A stretch of 32,103 nucleotides of DNA. It comes from an uncultured Bacteroidales bacterium (lineage in GTDB: Bacteria; Bacteroidota; Bacteroidia; Bacteroidales; Tenuifilaceae). The position numbers and the translations under genes were made by a program. Where the stretch lies: contig CALBBQ010000053.1 in NCBI GenBank assembly GCA_937926785.1, positions 1 through 32,103 on the forward strand, written 5' to 3'. Under the pieces are notes generated by a model. It did not search any database and was not told the origin of the DNA. It saw nothing but the letters and a program-made list of their open reading frames with translations. Positions 23,798 through 32,103 of the stretch are shown one piece after another. Numbering within the stretch: the first letter of the stretch is position 1; each line of letters starts with the position of its first letter.

Positions 23798-26122
23798 ATG
23801 AACCCTTATCTTAAACACGACGAGTGGTGCATCATTGAGGAAGGATTTGTTCCTGAAAATACCCGAGCATCTGAAAGTATTTTCAGCATTGGCAATGGTG
23901 CAATGGGACAGCGTGCAAACTTTGAGGAAAAATTCACAGGTAGCACCCTTCAGGGTAGCTACATTGGCGGGGTTTACTATCCCGACAAGACCCGCGTGGG
24001 TTGGTGGAAAAACGGCTATCCCGAGTATTTTGCCAAGGTGATCAACTCAACCAACTGGATTGGCATTAATGTTTTAATTAATGGCGAAGAACTCGATTTA
24101 GCCAATTGCAAGGTTCAGGATTTTAAGCGGGTTCTTAACATGAAAGAGGGCTATCTTGAACGTACATTCATTGCTGAGCTGCAGAACGGAATTAAGGTGG
24201 CTGTGAAGTCAACCCGCTTCCTAAGCATGGTTGATACCGAGCTGGGCGCAATTCGCTACTCTGTTAAACCCTTGAATGCCGATGCCACTATTGAGCTGCG
24301 CCCCTACCTGGACGCCGATGTCCATAATGAGGACTCCAACTACGGCGAGAAGTTCTGGGAGGTTGTAGATATCAAGGGTACCCCCTCGTTCAGCTACATT
24401 GTAAGCCGCACTAAAAAGCTCGATTTCCATGTTGGGCATGCCATGCGGAGCTTTGTTACAGTGAACGGTCAACAGCAGAATACTAATCCACAAGTGAATA
24501 CCTCATCCATGTATGTAGATAACCGGTATATGGTGAATGCAAAGGCAGGCGATGAGGTTACCCTGTTCAAGTATGCTGCGGTTATATCCAGTCTTAACCA
24601 TGAAAAGGGAACTTTTCCAAAAGTTCTGGAGAAACTCATCGACACCTCAATTTCAAAAGGTTTCGATAAGATGCTGGAGGAACAACGAAACGCTTGGTCA
24701 GAGATTTGGCAGCATAGCGATATCACCATCGAGGGCGATGTGGCTGCCCAGCAGGGCATTCGTTTCAACATCTTTCAGTTAAGCCAAACCTACACCGGAA
24801 AGGACGAGCGCCTGAACATTGGCCCTAAAGGATTCACCGGTGAAAAGTATGGCGGCTCCACCTACTGGGATACCGAAGCATACTGTTTGCCTTTTTACAT
24901 GGTTACCCATGGACAAAAGGTGGCCCGTCAGCTTTTACTCTACCGCTACAAGCAGCTTGGTAAGGCAATCGAAAACGCCCAGAAACTTGGTTTTACCGAT
25001 GGTGCTGCTCTTTACCCCATGGTTACCATGAACGGAGAAGAGTGCCATAACGAATGGGAAATCACCTTTGAGGAAATTCATCGTAACGGGGCAATTGCGT
25101 TTGCAATATTCAATTACGTTCGCTACACCGGCGATAAGACCTACCTGGTCAACTTCGGTCTGGAAGTGCTAATTGCTATCGCAAGGTTCTGGGCGCAGCG
25201 GGTAAACTTCTCGCAGGAGAAAGGGAAGTATGTCATGCTGGGAGTTACCGGACCCAATGAGTACGAAAACAATGTGAACAATAACTGGTACACCAGCACC
25301 ATTGCTTGCTGGTGTTTGGAGTACGCCGAGGAGGTTGCCGGTTATGTCAAATCTACCGACCCGGCTAAGTATGCCGAATTGGTTAAGTCAATCAACTTTG
25401 ACGAGACTAAAGAGATCGCCAAGTGGCGCGAGATTCGGAACAACATGTTTTTCCCTGTTGACCAGAAGCTGGGCATCTTCCTGCAGCAGGAGGGCTACAT
25501 GGATAAGGAACAGATTCTGGTTAAGGATCTCGACCCCAAGGAGCGTCCGTTGAACCAGAAATGGAGCTGGGATCGCATTCTACGCTCATGTTTCATCAAA
25601 CAGGCTGATGTGTTACAAGGGTTGTACTTCCTCGAGGATCGTTACGATACCGATACCATCAGGCGTAACTATGAGTTTTACGAGGCTCGTACGGTGCACG
25701 AATCATCGCTTTCGCCCTGCGTTCATAGCGTTCTGGCCTCTCGTATTGGTAACGTGGATAAGGCATATGAGCTTTACCTGCGCACTGCTCGCCTCGACCT
25801 CGACGATTACAACCGTGAGGTAAAGGAGGGGCTTCATATCACCAGTATGGCAGGAACCTGGATCTCAATTGTGGAAGGTTTTGGTGGCATGCGCGTTCGT
25901 AACAACATGCTGACCTTTAACCCGTTGATTCCCGATAATTGGAAATCGTACAGCTTTAAGGTGTGGTTCCGCGAAAACGTCCTAAAAATAATGGTTTCCA
26001 ACTCCGAAATCACCATTAGCAATGAGGTTGGCGGAACTCTCACACTTAAGGTTTACGGCGTTGAACATACTGTTCAGGCTAATAGCAAGATCAGCGTTCC
26101 GGTTCAGAAACAAATTTTCTAA
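23798..26122 (+). CDS. Glycoside hydrolase family 65 phosphorylase, probably maltose phosphorylase
   Basis: A 774-residue cytoplasmic enzyme of full GH65 length: N-terminal beta-sandwich (about 1-270), helical linker, (alpha/alpha)6 catalytic barrel (about 320-700) and a small C-terminal beta domain. The catalytic acid is E488 in VTGPNEYENNVNNNWYT, a position that agrees with the general acid of characterised maltose phosphorylases. TYWDTEAYCLPFY (about 353-365) and NGEECHNEWEIT (about 412-423) line the active site, and HESSLSPCVHSVLAS the phosphate side. The reaction inferred is maltose + Pi to glucose + beta-glucose-1-phosphate with inversion. Trehalose, kojibiose and nigerose phosphorylases are relatives, but GPNEYENNVNNN and the amylase neighbours favour maltose. 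No glucokinase is seen nearby for the freed glucose. Confidence 0.93.
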   Translation: MNPYLKHDEWCIIEEGFVPENTRASESIFSIGNGAMGQRANFEEKFTGSTLQGSYIGGVYYPDKTRVGWWKNGYPEYFAKVINSTNWIGINVLINGEELDLANCKVQDFKRVLNMKEGYLERTFIAELQNGIKVAVKSTRFLSMVDTELGAIRYSVKPLNADATIELRPYLDADVHNEDSNYGEKFWEVVDIKGTPSFSYIVSRTKKLDFHVGHAMRSFVTVNGQQQNTNPQVNTSSMYVDNRYMVNAKAGDEVTLFKYAAVISSLNHEKGTFPKVLEKLIDTSISKGFDKMLEEQRNAWSEIWQHSDITIEGDVAAQQGIRFNIFQLSQTYTGKDERLNIGPKGFTGEKYGGSTYWDTEAYCLPFYMVTHGQKVARQLLLYRYKQLGKAIENAQKLGFTDGAALYPMVTMNGEECHNEWEITFEEIHRNGAIAFAIFNYVRYTGDKTYLVNFGLEVLIAIARFWAQRVNFSQEKGKYVMLGVTGPNEYENNVNNNWYTSTIACWCLEYAEEVAGYVKSTDPAKYAELVKSINFDETKEIAKWREIRNNMFFPVDQKLGIFLQQEGYMDKEQILVKDLDPKERPLNQKWSWDRILRSCFIKQADVLQGLYFLEDRYDTDTIRRNYEFYEARTVHESSLSPCVHSVLASRIGNVDKAYELYLRTARLDLDDYNREVKEGLHITSMAGTWISIVEGFGGMRVRNNMLTFNPLIPDNWKSYSFKVWFRENVLKIMVSNSEITISNEVGGTLTLKVYGVEHTVQANSKISVPVQKQIF

Positions 26123-26137
26123 GCCTGAATAAAAGGT

Positions 26138-26145
26138 TAACTTTG
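26138..26145 (+). promoter_or_regulatory. Candidate internal promoter before the aldolase gene
   Basis: TAACTTTG followed by C is an exact -7 match, with TTTC 18 bases upstream as a weak -33 element. It would let the aldolase be expressed independently of the maltose genes with a leader of about 18 bases. Confidence 0.4.
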
Positions 26146-26169
26146 CATTGTACATTAACATAAACAAAT

Positions 26170-27234
26170 ATGAAACGTTTTAAACCAGGCGTAATAACCG
26201 GAAAAGAGCTGCAGGAACTATTTGCCATTGCTAAAGCTGAACAGTTTGCCCTTCCTGCAGTGAATGTTACGGGCACTAATACGATGAATGCCGTGCTTGA
26301 AACCGCCCGCGAGGTGGATTCACCGGTAATCATTCAGTTCTCAAATAGCGGGGCTTCGTTTATTGCCGGAAAATCGCTATCAAACGATGGTCAAAAAGCC
26401 AGTATTTTAGGGGCAGTTAGTGGCGCCAAGCATGTTCAGCTATTAGCCGAAGCATACGGCGTGCCGGTTGTCCTACACACCGATCATGCCGCCAAAAAAC
26501 TCCTTCCGTGGATCGATGGCTTGCTCGATGCCGGCGAAAAGCACTTCCGGGAAACCGGAAAACCCCTCTTTAGCTCGCACATGCTCGACCTTTCCGAGGA
26601 GCCGCTTCATGAAAACATCGATATATGCAAACGCTACCTAGAACGAATGGCCAAAATGGGCATGACCCTCGAAATTGAACTGGGCGTTACTGGCGGCGAG
26701 GAGGATGGTGTGGATAATACAGGTGTGGATAGCTCAAGGCTATACACGCAACCCGAAGAGGTGGCCTACGCTTACGAGGAGCTGATGAAGGTTAGCCCTA
26801 ACTTTACCATAGCCGCATCGTTTGGTAATGTTCATGGCGTTTATAAGCCCGGTAACGTGGTTCTTAACCCTATCATCCTGAAAAATTCGCAGGATCTCAT
26901 CAAGCAGAAATTTGGCACAGCCGACAAGCCGGTTAATTTCGTGTTCCATGGTGGAAGCGGTTCCGAAAAGGAGAAGATTACCGAGGCCATCAGCTACGGT
27001 GTAATCAAGATGAACATCGATACCGATTTACAGTGGGCCTTCTGGGAGGGTATAAAGAACTACTACGAAGCAAAAAAAGGCTACCTGCAAGGGCAGATTG
27101 GCAACCCCGAGGGCGAAGATGCTCCCAACAAGAAGTACTACGATCCGCGTGTTTGGCTTCGTAAAGGTGAAGAATCCATCGTTGCACGACTCAAGGAAGC
27201 TTTTGCCGATCTTAACGCTATTGGTCGTGGGTAA
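26170..27234 (+). CDS. fbaA: Class II fructose-1,6-bisphosphate aldolase
   Basis: A 354-residue zinc-dependent aldolase of the class IIA (E. coli FbaA) type that splits fructose-1,6-bisphosphate into dihydroxyacetone phosphate and glyceraldehyde-3-phosphate, or runs in reverse. The metal and catalytic segment is VVLHTDHAAKKLLPWIDG, with D105 and H106; E. coli has Cys where Ala107 stands. Further conserved blocks are EIELGVTGGEEDGVDN, FGNVHGVYKPGNVVL (metal His), FHGGSGS and GVIKMNIDTDLQWAFWEG (phosphate binding), and NKKYYDPRVWLR near the end. It follows the GH65 gene by 47 bases with its own promoter candidate and is closed by a strong terminator, so it may be both part of the maltose transcript and separately expressed. 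Confidence 0.97.
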   Translation: MKRFKPGVITGKELQELFAIAKAEQFALPAVNVTGTNTMNAVLETAREVDSPVIIQFSNSGASFIAGKSLSNDGQKASILGAVSGAKHVQLLAEAYGVPVVLHTDHAAKKLLPWIDGLLDAGEKHFRETGKPLFSSHMLDLSEEPLHENIDICKRYLERMAKMGMTLEIELGVTGGEEDGVDNTGVDSSRLYTQPEEVAYAYEELMKVSPNFTIAASFGNVHGVYKPGNVVLNPIILKNSQDLIKQKFGTADKPVNFVFHGGSGSEKEKITEAISYGVIKMNIDTDLQWAFWEGIKNYYEAKKGYLQGQIGNPEGEDAPNKKYYDPRVWLRKGEESIVARLKEAFADLNAIGRG

Positions 27235-27318
27235 TGAAGGGTGCATTCCATATTGGCGGATATTATCCGAATGGTAACATCAACGCCCACTTCTCAATAG
27301 CTATTTTATAGCCATCAT

Positions 27319-27351
27319 GGGCTGTTAGGGTTTCCCCTGACAGCCCTTTTT
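27319..27351 (+). terminator. Rho-independent terminator after the aldolase gene
   Basis: Inverted repeat GGGCTGT (27319-27325) / ACAGCCC (27340-27346) with additional inner pairing of AGGG with CCCT, then TTTTT. It separates the cytoplasmic enzymes from the two secreted amylases, so those need readthrough or their own promoter; I found no exact -7 box between 27352 and 27383. Confidence 0.82.
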
Positions 27352-27383
27352 GTTTAGCATAAAACCATTCAATAACCATAATC

Positions 27384-29234
27384 ATGAATAAAATCCGTTT
27401 AACTTTACTGATGTTAACGTTGCTTATGACGGTAAACACGCTTGCCCAAAAGCCGGTTGAGCGTATCGAACCCCCTTTTTGGTGGGTGGAAATGAAGAAT
27501 CCGAACCTTCAGCTGCTGGTGTATGGGAAAAACATTTCATCCGCTTCGGTGTCAATCAGCAATACCAATGTCGATTTTTTGGGAGTTGACAAGGTGGATA
27601 ACCCCAACTACCTGTTCATCAACCTTGCGGTTAAACCCGATGCTAAGCCGGGGAGCTTTCAAATAAAATTTTCTTTTCCAAAAGGGAAGCCCATCATCTA
27701 CAGCTACGAGCTAAAAGCTCGCCAAAACGGCTCGGCCGAGCGTAAGGGTTTTGATAATTCCGACGTAGTTTACCTGGTTTACCCCGACCGGTTTTCCGAT
27801 GGTAACCCTTCCATCGACCAGGTAGATGGCTACACCGACAAGGTTGACCGTAATGAACCCTATGCCCGTCACGGAGGCGACATTCAGGGTATTGAGAACC
27901 ACCTCGATTACTTCAATCAGCTTGGCGTTACCGCGCTTTGGTTGAATCCTGTACTCGAAAGCAACCAGCCCGAATGGTCGTATCACGGCTACGCCATTAC
28001 CGATTTCTATAAGGTTGATCCCCGCTTAGGCAGCAACGAGTCATACAAGAACTTCATAGCTAAGGCACATGCTCTGGGTTTAAAGGTTATTAAGGATATG
28101 GTTTTCAACCATTGTGGCAGCGAGCACTGGTGGATGAAGGATGTACCAATGAACAGCTGGTTTAACCTTTACCCAAGCTACAAACGAACCAATTACCGCA
28201 TACCAACCACATTTGACCCGCATGCTTCATTAGCCGATAGTAGCTTAATGGCCGATGGCTGGTTTGATGGCCACATGCCCGACCTAAACCAGCGGAACCC
28301 GTTCCTGGCAACCTACCTTATTCAGAATAGCATTTGGTGGATAGAGTTTGCTGGTCTGGATGGCATTCGGATGGATACCCACCCATACTGCGACAAGCAT
28401 TTTATGGCTCGATGGTGTGCTGCGGTTAAAGATGAGTATCCTAACTTCAGCATTGTGGGCGAAACCTGGGTTAACTACCCCGCCTGGGTGGCATACTGGC
28501 AAAAGGATGCCCCAAATCGCGATGGGTACAACTCCAACCTGGAAGTTGTGATGGATTTCCCTCTGATGTTCGCCATGCACAGAGCATTCGATGAGCAGGA
28601 GGGCTGGGATACCGGCTTAGCCCGCCTATACGAGATTCTCGCCCACGATTTTGTTTACCCCAATCCCGATAGGCTTTTCATTTTTGCCGATAACCACGAT
28701 ATAGGACGCTTTCAGCGTGATTCATCGCAAGCTTTAGGCCGACTGAAGCTGGCCATGGCATTTTTGCTCACTACGCGTGGCATTCCACAAATCTACTATG
28801 GTACTGAAGTTCTTTTACCAGGCGATGATGCCAAGGGGCATGGCGATATTCGCCGCGATTTTCCGGGTGGTTGGGCTACCGATACCAAGTCGGCATTCAC
28901 CCAAGAGGGTAGAACCAAACGGCAGAACGAGATTTGGAACTACATGTCAACCATTTTGAACTGGCGGAAAACGGCTTCTGCCGTTCACAACGGCAAGCTA
29001 ACCCATTTTATTCCCGAAAACGACGTGTATGTTTACTTCCGCCATAACACTGAGCAAACCGTAATGGTTGTTCTACATAACGGATACCAGCCCAAGGTTC
29101 TGGATACCTCACGGTTTAGCGAATTTCTTTCGGGAAAAACCAGTGGTACGGACATAATTACTGGTAAAACCATCGATGACCTTTCAAAAATCCAACTCTC
29201 TCCGCGTTCAGCCATAATCATTGAGTTGAGATAA
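27384..29234 (+). CDS. Secreted GH13 enzyme, cyclomaltodextrinase/neopullulanase-like (SusA-like)
   Basis: A 616-residue protein with a signal peptide (MNKIRLTLLMLTLLMTVNTLAQ, cleavage near residue 21), hence periplasmic. The N-terminal domain (about 25-115, RIEPPFWWVEMKNPNLQLLVYG) is the cyclomaltodextrinase N-domain found in SusA-type enzymes. The GH13 barrel follows from DVVYLVYPDRFSDGNPS: region I DMVFNHCG, nucleophile D331 in GIRMDTHPY, acid/base E360 in VGETW, and transition-state Asp D439 in FADNHDIGR. A C-terminal beta domain ends the protein. It should cut alpha-1,4 bonds of maltodextrins or cyclodextrins to maltose and glucose. It lies 20 bases before the amylase lipoprotein gene, so they are co-transcribed. 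Confidence 0.93.
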   Translation: MNKIRLTLLMLTLLMTVNTLAQKPVERIEPPFWWVEMKNPNLQLLVYGKNISSASVSISNTNVDFLGVDKVDNPNYLFINLAVKPDAKPGSFQIKFSFPKGKPIIYSYELKARQNGSAERKGFDNSDVVYLVYPDRFSDGNPSIDQVDGYTDKVDRNEPYARHGGDIQGIENHLDYFNQLGVTALWLNPVLESNQPEWSYHGYAITDFYKVDPRLGSNESYKNFIAKAHALGLKVIKDMVFNHCGSEHWWMKDVPMNSWFNLYPSYKRTNYRIPTTFDPHASLADSSLMADGWFDGHMPDLNQRNPFLATYLIQNSIWWIEFAGLDGIRMDTHPYCDKHFMARWCAAVKDEYPNFSIVGETWVNYPAWVAYWQKDAPNRDGYNSNLEVVMDFPLMFAMHRAFDEQEGWDTGLARLYEILAHDFVYPNPDRLFIFADNHDIGRFQRDSSQALGRLKLAMAFLLTTRGIPQIYYGTEVLLPGDDAKGHGDIRRDFPGGWATDTKSAFTQEGRTKRQNEIWNYMSTILNWRKTASAVHNGKLTHFIPENDVYVYFRHNTEQTVMVVLHNGYQPKVLDTSRFSEFLSGKTSGTDIITGKTIDDLSKIQLSPRSAIIIELR

Positions 29235-29254
29235 ACTTTTAAAATCATATCAAT

Positions 29255-31636
29255 ATGAATATCAGAATAATACATTTTGTGGCTTTAACCCTTCTGGCAA
29301 GTTCCTGCCAAAAGGGGTTACGGCTCGAACATGTCACAAGCAAACCGGTTGTTAATGCTCCGCTATCGGTTATACAGCTGGCTGGCGATAGCACTCTGGT
29401 TTACCTAACCGATTATTTCCCCGATGCCTCAGTGATCGACTCGGTGAGTGTACCACAAGAGTTTAGCTATACCTTATCCGACAGCAAAGCTTTTCTCACT
29501 CTTAAGACCAACAACCAAGCTCTGCCTTGGCTATCAACCATTACGGTTTGGGCTAAAGGCGACAAGTACTGCCTGGTGGTACGAAAGAATAGGAAGCTAC
29601 CCGTAACTTTTGCCTTCGATCCTCAGGGTAAAATGGTGAGCAAGGTTCAGCTTGCAGGGCAAATCAACGATTGGAATCCGAGTGCCACCAACCTCGCATT
29701 CGATGGGAAAACTTTTACAACCACCTTGCTTCTGAATCCCGGGAAGTACCATTACCAGGTGGTTGTTGATGGTAAATGGATGCTCGACCCAGCCAATCCG
29801 GTTTTTGAAGATAACGGAATGGGCGGATACAATTCCGTTCTGGTTGTTGGCAACACCAAGCGGGAACTTTTGCCTATGCTGGTGGCAAGCTCAACCGGTA
29901 ATGGTAGGATAGATATTAAAGTAATAGGTAATATTGATAATTATATCGTTCTGTGGCAGAACTATATACTTGATGAGAAATTTGTTAAGAGGATAGGGGA
30001 TGAGCTGGTTGTTGCTATTCCCGAAAATGCCCGAAACTACAAGCGTTCCCATTTAAGGGTGTGGGCATACAACAGCTACGGTGAAAGTAATGATTTGTTG
30101 GTTCCTCTTGAAGGAGACAGAGCCGTTGTTCACCCCTCTCAGCTAACCCGTACCGATAAGCATGCACAGGTAATGTACTTCCTGATGGTCGACCGCTTTA
30201 ATAACGGCAACCCCAGCAACGATTTTAAGGTAAACGATCCCGAGGTTCACCCCAAAGCCAATTACTATGGGGGCGATTTAGCGGGTGTTACACAAAAGGT
30301 TAAGGATGGATATTTTACCAAATTAGGAATCAACACTATATGGTTATCGCCAATAGCTCAAAATCCATTGGGGGCATGGGGCTTATACCCTGAACCGCGC
30401 ACAAAGTTTTCGGGTTACCATGGGTATTGGCCTGTATCATCATCTAAGGTTGATTTCAGGTTCGGGACCGAGGCTGAGCTGAATGAGCTGATCGCCGAAG
30501 CCCACAAGCGAAACATCAACGTGATCCTCGATTACGTGGCAAACCACGTTCACCAGGAGCACCCGCTCTACAGGGAGCATCCCGATTGGGCAACATCGCT
30601 TTACCTGTCCGATGGCTCGCTAAATACCGAGAGGTGGGATGAGTACCGGCTAACCACCTGGTTCGACACCTTTCTTCCAACCCTTGACCTTGAGCGGCCA
30701 GAGGTTTACGAACCCATGACCGACTCGGCTCTCTTCTGGGTTACCCACTACGACCTAGATGGTTTCCGCCACGATGCCACCAAACATATTCACGAAAACT
30801 TCTGGCGTAGGCTTACCCAAAAAATTAAGCTCACCATTCCCAACAAATCCGTTTACCAGATAGGCGAGACCTACGGTAGCCACGAGCTGATTGCCAGCTA
30901 CATTGGCAGCGGAATGCTCGACGCCCAGTTCGATTTTAACATCTATGATGCATCGGTGGCTGCCTTTGCCCGCAATGACTACCCCTTCTCAAAACTCGAT
31001 GGCGCCTTACACCAAACCTTTAGCTACTTTGGCTGGATTAACCTAATGGGTTACATTTCCGGTAATCAGGATAGGGGCCGCTTCATCTCCTATGCTGGCG
31101 GCGCGCTGAAATTTGACGAGAATGCCAAAAAGGCTGGTTGGACCCGCGAAATTGGGGTTGGCGACAGCTCGGCTTACGCCAAGCTTTGCATGCTCAATGC
31201 TTTTAACATGACCATACCCGGCGTTCCTACCATCTACTACGGCGACGAGTTTGGTATGCCCGGCGGGAACGACCCCGACAACCGCCGCATGATGAAGTTT
31301 GAGGGACTTTCTGAGCCCGAGCGGCAAACCCTTGAGACCGTTACAAGGCTGGTGAATATCCGCAGAAACAACCTGGCGCTGGTTTACGGTAACTTCCAAA
31401 CCCTTGTGGTAAGCGATTCCCAGTACGCATTTCTACGAAAGTACCTGGACAATCTTGCTGTTGTAATATTTAATAAGGCAAACCAGGAACAGCTTGTAGA
31501 GATACAACTGCCTGATTATATTAATGATACCGCATTGTATCCAAACTTTAACTCGAAATTTTCAGTACAGGACCGAAAGTTTAAAGTTACGCTTAAGCCC
31601 AATAGTTTCGAAATATTTACTTCCAAATCAAATTAA
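29255..31636 (+). CDS. CBM48-GH13 alpha-amylase family lipoprotein
   Basis: A 793-residue envelope protein with a lipoprotein signal (lipobox LLASSC, Cys18). The residues after Cys (QKGLRLEH) carry no acidic export signal, so a periplasm-facing anchor is as likely as the surface. Residues about 110-200 form a glycogen-binding/CBM48-like module (VQLAGQINDWNPSATNL and YHYQVVVDGKWMLDPANP). The GH13 barrel begins near VMYFLMVDRFNNGNPSND and has YVANHVHQEHP (region I), nucleophile D507 in GFRHDATKH, acid/base E538 in QIGETYG, and D606 in ISGNQDRGRF, where the usual NHD reads NQD. It then has a C-terminal beta domain. It should degrade starch or maltodextrins upstream of the neighbouring SusA-like enzyme. 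It is the last gene of the locus. Confidence 0.92.
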   Translation: MNIRIIHFVALTLLASSCQKGLRLEHVTSKPVVNAPLSVIQLAGDSTLVYLTDYFPDASVIDSVSVPQEFSYTLSDSKAFLTLKTNNQALPWLSTITVWAKGDKYCLVVRKNRKLPVTFAFDPQGKMVSKVQLAGQINDWNPSATNLAFDGKTFTTTLLLNPGKYHYQVVVDGKWMLDPANPVFEDNGMGGYNSVLVVGNTKRELLPMLVASSTGNGRIDIKVIGNIDNYIVLWQNYILDEKFVKRIGDELVVAIPENARNYKRSHLRVWAYNSYGESNDLLVPLEGDRAVVHPSQLTRTDKHAQVMYFLMVDRFNNGNPSNDFKVNDPEVHPKANYYGGDLAGVTQKVKDGYFTKLGINTIWLSPIAQNPLGAWGLYPEPRTKFSGYHGYWPVSSSKVDFRFGTEAELNELIAEAHKRNINVILDYVANHVHQEHPLYREHPDWATSLYLSDGSLNTERWDEYRLTTWFDTFLPTLDLERPEVYEPMTDSALFWVTHYDLDGFRHDATKHIHENFWRRLTQKIKLTIPNKSVYQIGETYGSHELIASYIGSGMLDAQFDFNIYDASVAAFARNDYPFSKLDGALHQTFSYFGWINLMGYISGNQDRGRFISYAGGALKFDENAKKAGWTREIGVGDSSAYAKLCMLNAFNMTIPGVPTIYYGDEFGMPGGNDPDNRRMMKFEGLSEPERQTLETVTRLVNIRRNNLALVYGNFQTLVVSDSQYAFLRKYLDNLAVVIFNKANQEQLVEIQLPDYINDTALYPNFNSKFSVQDRKFKVTLKPNSFEIFTSKSN

Positions 31637-31644
31637 AGGGGACC

Positions 31645-31681
31645 AAAAACTAAGGCCGGATTATTCCGGCCTTAGTTTTTT
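31645..31681 (+). terminator. Strong terminator at the end of the maltose/starch locus
   Basis: Perfect 15-bp inverted repeat, AAAAACTAAGGCCGG (31645-31659) and its complement (31666-31680), with a 6-base loop and a T-run. The A/T symmetry means it can act in both directions. Confidence 0.9.
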
Positions 31682-32001
31682 GATTATTACAAGGTTCTAG
31701 CACACAATGCTCAGATTTGCAAAAAAATCGTAACATTTATAAAATCAATGGGTTCTATTCAAACAAGGAGCATAACCACCATAGCAATTCCCATATGTGT
31801 AAAACTTAGGTGTAACAGTTAGCCTTGGATGGGATATGTTTAAATTATGAATACTGCAAAGCATAACAATTTCTATAATCTGAAATTTGGAACCTGTTAA
31901 AGCCTCACAACTCATGGAATCTGGAATCTTGAATCTGAAATCTGGAATTTTGAATCTGAAATCTGGAATCTTGAATCTGAAATCAATGTCGTTTAGTTAA
32001 G
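31682..32001. other. Gene-free stretch at the right end
   Basis: No convincing reading frame or RNA gene was seen in the first two thirds, which are AT-rich and unremarkable. The remainder is the heptamer array listed separately. Confidence 0.5.
31875..31984 (+). repeat. Heptamer repeat array (GRAATCT type), organised as 21-bp units
   Basis: From 31916 to 31984 ten heptamers follow in register (GGAATCT, GGAATCT, TGAATCT, GAAATCT, GGAATTT, TGAATCT, GAAATCT, GGAATCT, TGAATCT, GAAATC). The higher-order unit is 21 bp, GGAATCT-TGAATCT-GAAATCT, with three copies at 31923-31943, 31944-31964 and 31965-31984, differing at one base. A decayed stretch of three heptamers (ATAATCT, GAAATTT, GGAACCT) lies at 31875-31895. 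Confidence 0.8.
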
Positions 32002-32103
32002 CTATAATTGTTTGTAATTCATATAGTAGAGTTTCTTGGGACGTTTTTTTCGTTCAGACTTTCTTCCAGGCCTTACAATTTCAGTTGTCTTTTCAACGAG
32101 CAA
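32002..32103 (-). CDS. 3' end of an unidentified minus-strand ORF
   Basis: Reading leftward from the right edge there is an open frame of 33 codons ending in TAG at 32004-32002. The peptide is strongly basic (RPGRKSERKKRPKKL) and ends YYMNYKQL. A basic tail of this kind is seen at the C-terminus of some IS4-like transposases and also in ribosomal or other nucleic-acid-binding proteins, so no identity is given. It may not be a gene at all; the frame is short and has no visible start in the window. Confidence 0.3.
   Translation of the reverse strand: MLVEKTTEIVRPGRKSERKKRPKKLYYMNYKQL

Noticed and set aside
26170..26190. AAACGTTT palindrome at the aldolase start codon as a second LacI operator
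   Set aside because: It arises from the codons for Met-Lys-Arg-Phe, and the same 8-mer occurs in unrelated coding positions such as near 9083, 14050 and 17846.
31875..31984. Possible CRISPR array
   Set aside because: Repeat units are 7 or 21 bp and contiguous, with no spacers and no cas genes.
32002..32103. Insertion sequence at the right edge
   Set aside because: Only 33 codons of a basic C-terminus are visible, with no inverted repeat or target duplication, so I list it only as an unidentified partial frame.

Overview
The window looks like a chromosomal segment of a Bacteroidota bacterium, probably order Bacteroidales; I cannot name the genus. The grounds are AT-rich intergenic DNA with -7 boxes of the TAnnTTTG type, little use of Shine-Dalgarno sequences, lipoproteins with a Bacteroidetes-type surface export signal, the NGSFE/OmpA secreted family, hybrid histidine kinases, and a maltose locus in the order GPH permease, PgmB, GH65, GH13. 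Most genes are intact and look vertically inherited. I see no complete mobile element, tRNA, rRNA or CRISPR array.

Layout. 1-2,700 holds the 5' end of a short-chain dehydrogenase (-), a small outer-membrane protein (+), a cold-shock protein (-), a SlyD-like FKBP prolyl isomerase (+) and a probable surface lipoprotein (+). 2,876-2,966 is a 7-bp-periodic repeat array ending just before a dicarboxylate/amino-acid:cation symporter gene (2,973-4,262).

4,308-13,927 is a run of seven same-strand genes: a histidine-kinase-like protein that has lost its phosphoacceptor His, a 992-residue ABCG-type ATPase-permease with an N-terminal extension, a lipoprotein, a small secreted protein, an NGSFE protein with a degenerate OmpA-like tail, a single-domain response regulator, and a hybrid kinase that starts with a degenerate receiver. 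The tight spacing suggests one functional unit linking envelope export to phosphorelay signalling.

13,972-19,546 on the minus strand is a second signalling operon: a LytS-like membrane sensor with PAS, a triple-PAS hybrid kinase separated from it only by an in-frame TAG, a cobalamin-binding protein carrying the W-x9-E-H motif of CarH/LitR B12 photoreceptors but no DNA-binding domain, and a second histidine kinase. This is the most unusual part of the window and may be a B12-based light or cobalamin sensing phosphorelay.

19,671-21,251 is prfC (release factor 3). 21,794-31,636 is a maltose/starch utilisation locus: GPH-type permease, beta-phosphoglucomutase, GH65 phosphorylase (probably maltose phosphorylase), class II fructose-bisphosphate aldolase, a secreted cyclomaltodextrinase/neopullulanase-like GH13 enzyme and a CBM48-GH13 lipoprotein. 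The expected flow is starch or maltodextrin cut in the envelope, maltose imported, phosphorolysed to glucose plus beta-glucose-1-phosphate, converted to glucose-6-phosphate and passed into glycolysis. No SusC/SusD pair or regulator lies inside the window. The right end has a strong terminator, a second heptamer repeat array of different sequence, and the 3' end of an unidentified minus-strand ORF.
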